DNA of 64,000 bases, taken from Neobacillus soli NBRC 102451. GTDB taxonomy: Bacteria; Bacillota; Bacilli; Bacillales; Cytobacillaceae. Below, piece by piece: positions 23,881-31,795 of the stretch. The position numbers and the translations under genes were made by a program. The first letter of the stretch is position 1; every line of letters starts with the position of its first letter. A model generated the notes under the pieces. The model did no database searches. It saw only the letters and a list, made by a program, of their open reading frames with translations, and was not told the DNA's origin. The stretch lies in contig NZ_BCVI01000033.1 of the NCBI RefSeq assembly GCF_001591665.1, positions 103,344 through 167,343 on the forward strand. The letters run 5' to 3'.

Positions 23881-25197
23881 TTGAGAAAGTTACCCATTAT
23901 TTTTATGCTGGTATTAACGATGTTTTCTATTACAATCTATTCATTTCAGGCGGGAGCAACTGAGAATAAGAAGGATTTAGCAAAGACAGCCCGGTCCGGT
24001 TCTCTCGTTATTGTAGGTGGGGCATTAAGTTCGGATAATGAGGCTGTTTATAAAAAATACTTAACGCTTGCCCAACAATATAAAGGTAAATCATTAAAAG
24101 ATATTAAGATTGCGATTATTCCGGCTGCCAGCGCCGCACCTATTGAAAGTGCTGAAGCGTATAAAGACGATTTCGTCCGGTACGGCGTATCTGAAAAAAA
24201 TATCTATACCGCGCCAATAGCATTAATGGATGACCCTTTAACAAAAGATGTGGACGAATCTACTTGGAAGAATAACGGAAACAGTACTGAAATCGCTGAA
24301 AAAATAGAAGAATATGATGCGATTTGGTTTGTCGGCGGTGATCAATTACGTCATATAAAAACATTAGTGACTGCGGACGGGAAAGATACCGTCGTGCTTC
24401 AAGCCATTAGAAAAATATATGATAACGGAGCGGTCCTTGGTGGATCAAGTGCAGGAGCTGCAGTTATGAGTAATCCGATGATAGCTTCCGGAACGAGTGT
24501 AGGTGCATTAACTGAAGGTGTTCATATTCTAAAGAACTTTGACCAGGACACAGGTGACGATCAACTTTTTCTAACAACAGGTTTGGGCTTCTTTACACAC
24601 GGAATAGTGGACCAGCATTTTCTGGAAAGAGGCCGTTTTGGACGATTGCTTGTCGCAACACAATATAACAAAACACGTTATGGATTTGGAATTGATGAAA
24701 ATTCTGCACTGGTTTATACAAGAGCAGACGAAAATATTGAGGTCGTTGGTGCAAGTGGATTATTAATAGTAGATTTGCAAGGGGCGACGACACCAAAAGG
24801 TAAACGCTTTGCCATGAACAATGTTACGATGCACTATTTAGAAAAAGGGGATCGGTTCAATGTAATGGATGGGACGTTCAAGCTTAATAAGCTGCACGTG
24901 ACGACAAAAGGGATCGAATATTACAGCAAAAATCCAATTGAGAAGGATATCTTTGGTTCGCAAGTATTAAAAAAGGTTTTGACTGAAGACCTAATAGATA
25001 ATGAGGCATCAAAAGCGGAGGCGCTTTGGTTTGACATGGACGATGAGAAAAAAGGAAAGGGGTTCCGCTTTACTTTTAGAAAAACAAATAAAACAGAAGG
25101 GTTTTGGGGAAGAATTGATAAGGTCGGATCTTATTCTGCTTTAAATGTTCAGATGGATGTTGAACCGATTTCGATTAAAATTTCGGTAGATAAATAA
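23881..25197 (+). CDS. Exported cyanophycinase (peptidase family S51)
   Basis: Cyanophycinases cut the Asp-Arg polymer cyanophycin into beta-Asp-Arg dipeptides. After a signal peptide (LPIIFMLVLTMFSITIYSF, then QAGAT) the protein shows the S51 fold: VIVGGALSSDNEAVY-type start, IWFVGGDQLRHIKTL, the nucleophile elbow GGSSAGAAVMSNPMIASG with Ser at about residue 190, and GFFTHGIVDQHFLERGRFGRL, which matches the conserved DQHF/RGR region. It has 438 residues; the C-terminal part beyond about residue 300 is specific to secreted forms. I chose TTG at 23881, because GGAGGG at 23868-23873 gives correct spacing; the ATG at 23866 overlaps that site. Last gene of the sigma-54 operon, with a terminator 10 bp downstream. 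Confidence 0.9.
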   Translation: MRKLPIIFMLVLTMFSITIYSFQAGATENKKDLAKTARSGSLVIVGGALSSDNEAVYKKYLTLAQQYKGKSLKDIKIAIIPAASAAPIESAEAYKDDFVRYGVSEKNIYTAPIALMDDPLTKDVDESTWKNNGNSTEIAEKIEEYDAIWFVGGDQLRHIKTLVTADGKDTVVLQAIRKIYDNGAVLGGSSAGAAVMSNPMIASGTSVGALTEGVHILKNFDQDTGDDQLFLTTGLGFFTHGIVDQHFLERGRFGRLLVATQYNKTRYGFGIDENSALVYTRADENIEVVGASGLLIVDLQGATTPKGKRFAMNNVTMHYLEKGDRFNVMDGTFKLNKLHVTTKGIEYYSKNPIEKDIFGSQVLKKVLTEDLIDNEASKAEALWFDMDDEKKGKGFRFTFRKTNKTEGFWGRIDKVGSYSALNVQMDVEPISIKISVDK

Positions 25198-25206
25198 CGT
25201 TCGAGG

Positions 25207-25244
25207 ACTCTAATCCGTAAATCCATGGATTAGAGTTTTTTTTG
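25207..25244 (+). terminator. Terminator of the cyanophycin-type operon
   Basis: Perfect 10-bp stem (25207-25216 with 25227-25236) followed by eight T. Confidence 0.92.
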
Positions 25245-25378
25245 AAAAAATGTCCACCACGTTACATTCAGGACACATACATATCTGTATGGAAATAGTT
25301 ACCCTTACAAGGATGACACTTCCATTATTCTCAAGTATAATTCAACTATATAAAGGCGATAAGGGCGGTGAGTATAGG

Positions 25379-26314
25379 GTGAAAAAGATAACAGTTGAAA
25401 ACTTAGTTCAAAAGTTTTCATTGAAGGTAGTAGCCGGTGAAGGTCGACTGCAGAAAATGATTACACAATCACGGGTACATCGTCCGGGCCTGGAATTCGT
25501 TGGCCACTTTGATTTTTTTCCGACAGAACGAGTGCAAATTTTAGGAAAAAAGGAAATTACCTATTTACATAAGTTAAGTCATGAGGAACGTAAGATACGA
25601 ATCGGAAATATTGTCCATTATCACCCGCCATGTTTTATCGTAACGGCCGGCGCGGAAGGACTAACCTATTTAACCCACCATTGTATTGAGCAGGGAATAC
25701 CTCTGTTACTAACAAATAAGCCCGAGACAACTTCAGAGTTTATTACAAAATTGGATGCGTATTTGGTGAAGGAATTAGCACCGGAAATTGCTGTGCATGG
25801 AGTTTGTATGAATGTGTCTGGCATTGGGATCCTGATTCGCGGTAATTCGGGGGTAGGGAAAAGCGAGACGGCGCACACGTTAATTCGCCGGGGACACCGG
25901 CTGGTGGCTGATGATATCATTATCCTAAAGAAGCTTAGTCCGCAAACCATTCTGGGTACTCATGATGAGAAGACCAAGGAGTTTTTGGCTCTTCGCAGTA
26001 TTGGGTTGTTGAATGTGGTTCGTTTATACGGACGCAAGGCTTTTCAAGATGAAACTCGAATTGCACTTGATATTCAATTGACGAAGTGGGAAAAAGATGC
26101 CTTGTATAATGATTTGGACCAGGAATTTCACTATACAGACTATATGGGTGTGAAGATTCCATCAATGGAAATCCAACTCCAGCCTGGGCGTGATGTGGCG
26201 GGGTTAATTGAGGCCGCAGCAAATAACTGGTATTTGAAGCAGCAAGGATACAGCGCAGCAGAAGAGTTCATGAGCAGGATTGAGGCGGATATTACAAGTT
26301 CAGGTATGAAATAA
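25379..26314 (+). CDS. hprK: HPr kinase/phosphorylase paralogue with altered signature
   Basis: HprK phosphorylates HPr on Ser46 and also removes the phosphate, controlling carbon catabolite repression. GTG at 25379, preceded by GGGCGGTGAG, gives 311 residues, the family length. His140, the P-loop GNSGVGKSE (155-163) and the RLVADD motif with Asp178/Asp179 align with known enzymes at the same numbering. The family signature, normally EIRG at 204-207, reads ALRS, so the conserved Glu and Gly are lost while Arg206 remains. The P-loop Asp is Asn. The usual partner lgt is not next to it. A second, diverged HprK is likely; kinase activity is plausible, phosphorylase activity is doubtful. Confidence 0.85.
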   Translation: MKKITVENLVQKFSLKVVAGEGRLQKMITQSRVHRPGLEFVGHFDFFPTERVQILGKKEITYLHKLSHEERKIRIGNIVHYHPPCFIVTAGAEGLTYLTHHCIEQGIPLLLTNKPETTSEFITKLDAYLVKELAPEIAVHGVCMNVSGIGILIRGNSGVGKSETAHTLIRRGHRLVADDIIILKKLSPQTILGTHDEKTKEFLALRSIGLLNVVRLYGRKAFQDETRIALDIQLTKWEKDALYNDLDQEFHYTDYMGVKIPSMEIQLQPGRDVAGLIEAAANNWYLKQQGYSAAEEFMSRIEADITSSGMK

Positions 26315-26486
26315 CTATTTAGGTAATAGTTAGCAAGGGATCCTTACTTATTGTTGATATAGCACCTATTAACTAGGCTTATTGAAGCACGTTCCACCAC
26401 AAAAGTTGATATTAGAGTATCTAGTTATGGTAAAATAGTGTGAACGGACATTGGTTCAAATCCTGAATACAGCTGGAGGACTAACA

Positions 26487-27437
26487 GTGGCTTATCAACT
26501 GAAAGATTGTTTTAAAATGTTTACGTTAAATGCAAATCGCAAGCTGGCAGCAGAGATGGCGCAGCTTTTGGGATGTGAGTTGGGAAAATGCTCGGTTTCT
26601 CGGTTTAGTGATGGGGAAATCCACATGAATATAGAAGAAAGTGTTCGTGGGAGTGAGGTTTACGTAGTTCAATCGACCTCACAGCCTGGAAATGAGTATA
26701 TTATGGAGCTGCTCATCATGATTGATGCCTTGAAAAGGGCTTCAGCTAGACGGATTAATGTCGTCATCCCATATTATGGGTACGCAAGGCAAGACCGTAA
26801 AGCGCGTTCCCGGGAACCAATTACAGCCAAACTAATTGCGGACCTTTTAGAAAAAGCGGGAGCAACGAGAGTGGTTACAATGGACCTTCATGCTCCGCAA
26901 ATTCAAGGCTTTTTTGATATACCGGTTGATCAGCTGCTAGGTGTGCCCATTCTTTCACAGTATTTTGAGAATAAAGGGTTAGAAGATATTGTTGTTGTAG
27001 CCCCAGATAATGGCGGGGTTGTCAGAGCGAGAAAAATGGCGAACCGCTTAGATGCGCCGATTGCCCTTATCGATAAACGACGCCCTGAAGCAAATGTCGC
27101 AGAAATTATGAATATCGTCGGAAATATCGAGGGGAAAAATGCAATTATTATTGATGATTTAATCGACACCGCCGGAACGATTACCTTGGCGGCCAATGCT
27201 TTAATTGAAAAAGGGGCAAAAGCAGTGTATGCCTGCTGCACGCACCCGGTTCTATCTGGTTTGGCGATTAGCCGAATCGAAGCATCACCGATTAAAGAGT
27301 TAGTCGTAACTAATACCATTGAGCTGCCGGAAGAGAAATTGATCAATAAGATTACCACATTATCGGTAGCACCATTGCTTGTCGAAGCAATTAATCGGAT
27401 TCATAATGAAAAAGCAGTAAGTCCTTTATTTGAATAA
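26487..27437 (+). CDS. prs: Ribose-phosphate pyrophosphokinase (PRPP synthetase)
   Basis: The enzyme makes PRPP from ribose 5-phosphate and ATP for nucleotide, His and Trp synthesis. The 316-residue protein (GTG 26487, CTGGAGGAC upstream) has the family landmarks [58 protein letters not shown], the catalytic-loop Lys in [13 protein letters not shown], and the PRPP loop [13 protein letters not shown]. Everything needed for activity is present. It stands alone here rather than in the usual glmU-prs-ctc cluster, so it may be a second copy. Confidence 0.92.
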   Translation: MAYQLKDCFKMFTLNANRKLAAEMAQLLGCELGKCSVSRFSDGEIHMNIEESVRGSEVYVVQSTSQPGNEYIMELLIMIDALKRASARRINVVIPYYGYARQDRKARSREPITAKLIADLLEKAGATRVVTMDLHAPQIQGFFDIPVDQLLGVPILSQYFENKGLEDIVVVAPDNGGVVRARKMANRLDAPIALIDKRRPEANVAEIMNIVGNIEGKNAIIIDDLIDTAGTITLAANALIEKGAKAVYACCTHPVLSGLAISRIEASPIKELVVTNTIELPEEKLINKITTLSVAPLLVEAINRIHNEKAVSPLFE

Positions 27438-27446
27438 ATTGATTGA

Positions 27447-27472
27447 AGCCAGCTACGTCTAGGTAGTTGGCT
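27447..27472 (+). terminator. Weak hairpin after prs
   Basis: AGCCAGCTAC (27447-27456) pairs with GTAGTTGGCT (27463-27472), one G-U pair. The following sequence is AATTCTATAT without a real T run, so termination is uncertain. Confidence 0.4.
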
Positions 27473-27575
27473 AATTCTATATAAACAGTCTATGGAAAAA
27501 TTATTTCATTGTAAATAATAGGATTCATGCTATGCTTGGGAGATAGATTTGGTTCTGAAGGGAGTTAACTATCTT

Positions 27576-27767
27576 ATGAAATACATGAAATCGCAAATGC
27601 AACAGCTGATCAAAGACAATAAAGAATTGCATACTCGCTTAAAAGAGCTTAAAGTAGAACACGGCCTTGAGAAAAACACGGCCCTTAAGGCTTTGTACCA
27701 TTCAGAAGTTGCTGACGGTGGAAAGTACCAGCTAGCGTACCAAGCACTTGACTTACCCAAAAAGTAA
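27576..27767 (+). CDS. Small helical protein of unknown function
   Basis: A 63-residue protein, charged and helical in its first half (MKSQMQQLIKDNKELHTRLKE broken by few hydrophobics), with a C-terminal GGKYQLAYQALDLPKK. ATG 27576 has GAAGGGAG 11-17 bases upstream, a slightly long spacing; a TTG at 27549 is in frame. The stop codon lies inside a strong terminator stem, which supports a real transcription unit. I do not recognise the family. Confidence 0.6.
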   Translation: MKYMKSQMQQLIKDNKELHTRLKELKVEHGLEKNTALKALYHSEVADGGKYQLAYQALDLPKK

Positions 27768-27777
27768 GTCATTTTTT
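27749..27777 (+). terminator. Terminator of the small gene
   Basis: TGACTTAC (27749-27756) pairs with GTAAGTCA (27764-27771), followed by six T; the stop codon is within the 3' arm. Confidence 0.85.
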
Positions 27778-27792
27778 AATGGAAAAACAATC

Positions 27793-27894
27793 TTCGACAA
27801 ACTTCGGGGCGTGCCAGGCACCACTCAGTTCGACAAACTTCGGGGCGTGCCAGGCACCACTCAGTTCGACAAATTTCGGGCGGTGCCAGGCACC
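27793..27894. repeat. Three tandem copies (36-bp period) of the dispersed palindromic repeat
   Basis: Units at 27793-27822, 27829-27858 and 27865-27894 each have the arm TTCGACAAA(C/T)TTCGGG followed by a core ending in GTGCCAGGCACC. The spacing between starts is exactly 36 bp. The first two are identical; the third differs at a few positions (TTT in the arm, CGGTGCC in the core). Confidence 0.92.
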
Positions 27895-27963
27895 GTTTAG
27901 CAGGAAAACTATTTCTAGTGTCGAAATAATTAAGAGTACTAATTATTAGAACTGGAGGTATTG

Positions 27964-29946
27964 ATGATGGCAGCAAAAAGAGGGATGGAGTCGGCAGATT
28001 TATTTCAATTGAAATCGGTGGTGAACCCACAGTTTTCCCCTGACGGAAAGTCATTTGTTTATGTGCAAACAACGATTGATAAAGAGGCGGATGAGTATCA
28101 AGCCCATTTATTTTACCAGACACTTGAAAAGGACGGGCAGCCGGTCCAATGGACGTTTGGAAAAGGGAGAAATCATGCACCAAGATGGTCGCCGGATGGA
28201 ACAGAGCTCGCTTTTCTATCGAATCGGAGCGGTAAAAACCAGATTTATCTTTTAAACGTAAACGGAGGCGAGGCTAGGCAAGTCACGTTTCTGCCAAGCG
28301 GAGTCAGCAATCCGGTTTGGTCTCCGGATGGAACGAAGCTGGCGTTCACCACCTCATTAAAATCCACTGGTACCATTTTTGACAAAGAGGAAGAAAAAAA
28401 GCAAGCGAAGCCGGTGCCGCTTGAAGTGACGAAAATGAGGTATAAATCGGATTCCGCCGGCTTTTGGCAGGGAGATTTCAAGCAAATTGCGATGGTCGAT
28501 GTGTTAAGCGGGGAATTAACACAACTTACCGATGGTGAGTATGATGTGAATCTCTATTGTTGGTCACCAGATGGGAAGAATCTCGCAGTCGGTGCCGACT
28601 TATCAGAAGATGCTGATTTGTCGTTTACATATGATGTTTATTTTTTAAATGTAGAGTCGAAAGAATTTACCCCTGTAACGGATGGAAGCGGCTATTTTGG
28701 AAACGTGTCCTGGTCGCCAGACGGGAACTATCTGGGTATGTTTGGGCATGGGCGTGAATTTGAGAATGCAACACAGCCCAAAATCTGGCTTTATGAAGTC
28801 CATACGGGGAAATTCTCATGTTTAACATCCGATTGGGATGTTGCCGTGGGTGATTATATGGTTGGGGATTTCCAGCAGGGAGCGGCCTCGCCTGGATTAT
28901 TGTGGACGAGTAATAGCCAAGGCTTCTATTTTCTTGCATCAGAACAGGGAAATACGAATATTTACTATGGCAGTGTGACTGGCAAAATTGAGCCGGTGTA
29001 TGTTGGCGAGCAGCATGTGTATGGGTTATCGCTTCATTCGGAATCGGGCAGGGCGCTCGTGGCAATCAGTACTCCAACGGAAATTGGTGATTTGTACTTG
29101 TTACCACTAATAGGGAACCCTTCGCTTGAAAAACTTACCCATGCAAATAAGTTAATGGATATGGTTCTTTCCAAGCCTGAACCAATTGAATTTGAAGGCG
29201 CAAAAGGCCAGACAATTCACGGCTGGCTGATGAAGCCGGTTGGTTTTGAGGCCGGAAAAAAATACCCGTTACTCCTAGAAATCCATGGCGGTCCGCATGC
29301 GATGTACGGAAATACCTATATGAATGAGTTTCAAATTTTGGCGGCACAAGGGTATGCGGTCTTGTACGTGAATCCAAGGGGCAGCCATGGTTATGGCCAG
29401 GAATTCGTCAACGCCGTTCGCGGCGATTACGGCGGCGGTGATTATCAAGATTTGATGCTGGCCGTTGATTATGTTTTAGAAAAATATGAGTTCATTGATG
29501 AAAGTCGACTGGGAGTGACGGGCGGAAGCTATGGCGGCTTCATGACAAACTGGATTGTCGGCCATACGAACCGCTTTAAGGCAGCAGTGACCCAGCGGTC
29601 CATTTCGAACTGGATTAGTTTTTATGGCGTCAGTGATATCGGCTATTATTTCACGGAGTGGCAGATAGCAGCGGATTTAAGTGATCTCCCAACGCTTTGG
29701 AAACATTCACCGCTTGCCTATGTTGAAAAGGTAGAAACACCGTTGTTGATTCTGCACAGTGAAAAGGACTTCCGCTGCCCAATTGAGCAGGCCGAGCAAT
29801 TATTTATTGCTTTGAAAAGATTAGGAAAGCAAGCGAAGTTTGTCCGCTTCCCCGAGGAAAATCATGAGTTGTCTAGGAGTGGGAGGCCAAGCCTGCGTAT
29901 AGGCCGCTTGAATTACATTGGGAACTGGTTTCAGGAAAAGATTTAA
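27964..29946 (+). CDS. S9-family serine peptidase (acylaminoacyl-peptidase/YuxL type)
   Basis: A 660-residue, probably cytoplasmic peptidase of the prolyl-oligopeptidase family, which removes residues from short peptides. The first 380 residues form a beta-propeller with WSPDG repeats (APRWSPDGTELAFLSNRSG, PVWSPDGTKLAF, CWSPDGKNLAVG, VSWSPDGNYLG). The C-terminal alpha/beta hydrolase has the oxyanion segment HGGPHAMYG, the nucleophile GGSYGGF (Ser near residue 521), Asp in HSEKDFRCP and His in PEENHELSRSG. The start is ATG 27964 (GGAGGT at 27953-27958); ATG 27967 is an alternative. A single gene with its own terminator. Confidence 0.92.
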   Translation: MMAAKRGMESADLFQLKSVVNPQFSPDGKSFVYVQTTIDKEADEYQAHLFYQTLEKDGQPVQWTFGKGRNHAPRWSPDGTELAFLSNRSGKNQIYLLNVNGGEARQVTFLPSGVSNPVWSPDGTKLAFTTSLKSTGTIFDKEEEKKQAKPVPLEVTKMRYKSDSAGFWQGDFKQIAMVDVLSGELTQLTDGEYDVNLYCWSPDGKNLAVGADLSEDADLSFTYDVYFLNVESKEFTPVTDGSGYFGNVSWSPDGNYLGMFGHGREFENATQPKIWLYEVHTGKFSCLTSDWDVAVGDYMVGDFQQGAASPGLLWTSNSQGFYFLASEQGNTNIYYGSVTGKIEPVYVGEQHVYGLSLHSESGRALVAISTPTEIGDLYLLPLIGNPSLEKLTHANKLMDMVLSKPEPIEFEGAKGQTIHGWLMKPVGFEAGKKYPLLLEIHGGPHAMYGNTYMNEFQILAAQGYAVLYVNPRGSHGYGQEFVNAVRGDYGGGDYQDLMLAVDYVLEKYEFIDESRLGVTGGSYGGFMTNWIVGHTNRFKAAVTQRSISNWISFYGVSDIGYYFTEWQIAADLSDLPTLWKHSPLAYVEKVETPLLILHSEKDFRCPIEQAEQLFIALKRLGKQAKFVRFPEENHELSRSGRPSLRIGRLNYIGNWFQEKI

Positions 29947-29952
29947 TAAAGA

Positions 29953-29989
29953 AAAGGCCGTAATCTTTAAGGTTGAGATTACGGCCTTT
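29953..29989 (+). terminator. Terminator after the S9 peptidase
   Basis: Perfect 14-bp stem 29953-29966 with 29976-29989, ending in a T tract. Confidence 0.92.
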
Positions 29990-30093
29990 TTATTTGAGGG
30001 ATATAGAAGCTACTATTCTTGAGTAAAACATCTTTCCGCCAGTAAACTTAGACTATCCGCCAGTAAAACTGTCTTATTGCCAATAACGGCACC

Positions 30094-31581
30094 TTATCCC
30101 AGGGGTGTCAGCTGATCAGTGTGTTTTGTTTTATAAATATGCTTATTCTTATACATGTCTTGGTCCGCCAGTTCAAATATTTCCTCCAGCGTAATAGGAG
30201 TATCGGATTTATAGTGGTAACATCCATAGCTTGCCGAGAGCTTGTAAGGCTTTTGGTTGATCTCATTGATGGACTGGAATTCCATTCTAATGTTGTCCCA
30301 CACCAGCTCGACGTCTTCCATTTGCTTATTAAAAAAGACAATAATGAACTCATCCCCGCCAAAGCGGAAGAGACAATCGTTGAGATCAATATGTTGGTTC
30401 ATGGTCGCACAGCATGTCTTGATTAGGTCATCGCCAATGGAATGACCGTAGCGATCGTTCACTTTTTTTAAATTGTTAATGTCAATAAACATGAGAATAA
30501 ATTGTTGCGCATGCGTCCCAAGTGACAAATGCTTGCGCAACAGCTCGATGCCACTTCTTCGATTCATAACCCCTGTCAGTGCATCCAGCGAAGCGTGCTT
30601 CGATAGCTCAACTTCCTTTTCTTTCATCGCGGTAATGTCCGTTGTCCCAATTAATAGACAGCTTTCGTCCAAGTAATCCACTAACTCGAAATGAAGCATC
30701 GACCATTTTCGTAGATTAGGCGAGATTTGTTGCGCCGTTACATAGTTTTTCAGGACTTTCTGCTCTTCTAGCCTGCTTAAAATATCTGCTTTTTCCTCAG
30801 GATTGTTATAAAGGAAACTGGTATTCATTTGTGCGATGTCTTTTTCTTCGAGCTGATAGTAGGCGATTGCCTGATGATTCATGAGCAGGATTTCATCGTT
30901 CGAAAGTTTTGTCAGGATTAACGGATTTGGATTCAGATGAAATAATCTTCGAAAACTTTCCTCATTCCTGCTTAGTTTCATTTTGTTTGAAAAATCATTT
31001 TTACGAAATGTATAGAAAATTACGGCTATCATAAAAGAAATCACAGCAGTACCTGTCGAATTAATAAGCTTGATTAACAGCGAAAAATCATTTTGTTCAA
31101 TAAGGATTAAACCTGTAACAAAAAATCCATGGATACCGATAATTGGAATTAATAGTTTTCTAGGCTGAATCGGGATGACCACAGCAACCCCAAATAAAAT
31201 AATAAGATAGACGTAAATATTTCCGGTAAACAATTGACTATTGATGGAAGAGACTGCCCCCAACAATAAATATAACAAGATATAGCAATTAACGACAAAA
31301 CTCTTGGATCCCTTCTTGGTGCGATAGATGAACATAAAAAGGAGGGAGATGACAAGGCCTGTTATGTGCACAGCCGCAAGCACCCATTTATAAGTGGGGT
31401 GATTTAAGTTTTTTAATAGAAAAAAGTCAACGACGAAAAAAGCAGGGTAGGTGAAAATCAGCATATATGAAACGAGTTTCAGTCTCTCAAACAAAACGTT
31501 GTAATTATACTGTGTAAACTCGCTCATGGAAGTGGAATTCTGTCCATTGCCATTTGGAAGATTTGTCCGGAATACCCTCAT
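30094..31581 (-). CDS. Membrane-bound diguanylate cyclase (GGDEF) with PAS-like domain
   Basis: Diguanylate cyclases make cyclic di-GMP from two GTP. This 495-residue protein has about six N-terminal membrane helices (residues 40-190), a PAS-like segment (NPNPLILTKLSNDEILLMN) and a GGDEF domain starting at LDALTGVMNRRSGIELL. The active-site loop is FRFGGDEF with the normal metal ligands (FIDINNLKKVND), so it should be active. The inhibitory I-site RxxD is absent; the place reads DLND. I chose ATG 31581, preceded by AAAGGGTGA; the frame opens 14 codons earlier. It is the only cyclase in the window and could supply the signal read by the flgB riboswitch. Confidence 0.88.
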   Translation of the reverse strand: MRVFRTNLPNGNGQNSTSMSEFTQYNYNVLFERLKLVSYMLIFTYPAFFVVDFFLLKNLNHPTYKWVLAAVHITGLVISLLFMFIYRTKKGSKSFVVNCYILLYLLLGAVSSINSQLFTGNIYVYLIILFGVAVVIPIQPRKLLIPIIGIHGFFVTGLILIEQNDFSLLIKLINSTGTAVISFMIAVIFYTFRKNDFSNKMKLSRNEESFRRLFHLNPNPLILTKLSNDEILLMNHQAIAYYQLEEKDIAQMNTSFLYNNPEEKADILSRLEEQKVLKNYVTAQQISPNLRKWSMLHFELVDYLDESCLLIGTTDITAMKEKEVELSKHASLDALTGVMNRRSGIELLRKHLSLGTHAQQFILMFIDINNLKKVNDRYGHSIGDDLIKTCCATMNQHIDLNDCLFRFGGDEFIIVFFNKQMEDVELVWDNIRMEFQSINEINQKPYKLSASYGCYHYKSDTPITLEEIFELADQDMYKNKHIYKTKHTDQLTPLG

Positions 31582-31642
31582 GTCAATCACCCTTTGATCC
31601 GTTTGTCCCCAGTAGTTTAGCATAGATTTTGATGCCTGTCAT

Positions 31643-31685
31643 GGTGCCTGACACCACTATAATGTCACGGCTGGTGCCAGGCACC
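31643..31685. repeat. Dispersed palindromic repeat cores
   Basis: GGTGCCTGACACC at 31643-31655 and GGTGCCAGGCACC at 31673-31685, the latter followed by a degenerate arm (TTCGAATTTTGTTGAA). They lie between the GGDEF gene and the terminator of the LysM gene. Confidence 0.8.
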
Positions 31686-31746
31686 ATGCTTTCGAATTTT
31701 GTTGAACATTGTGCCAAATGGTGCCACGCCATGATGATTTGAAAAA

Positions 31747-31782
31747 AAGAAGTTCAACGCTTTTTAAGGCATTGCACTTCTT
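31747..31782. terminator. Terminator of the LysM-GH18 gene
   Basis: AAGAAGTTCAA (31747-31757) pairs with TTGCACTTCTT (31772-31782) with one mismatch. On the minus strand it is followed by a run of T, so it ends the gene at 31796; A and T runs flank it on both sides. Confidence 0.78.
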
Positions 31783-31795
31783 TTTTTCAACATCG

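Noticed and set aside
27793..27894. CRISPR array
   Set aside because: Three near-identical units with a 6-bp link leave no unique spacers, and there are no cas genes in the window.
27776..28183. 135-codon minus-strand frame with repeated CLARPEVCRTEW units
   Set aside because: The repeated peptide is only the translation of the three 36-bp DNA repeats and overlaps the S9 peptidase start.
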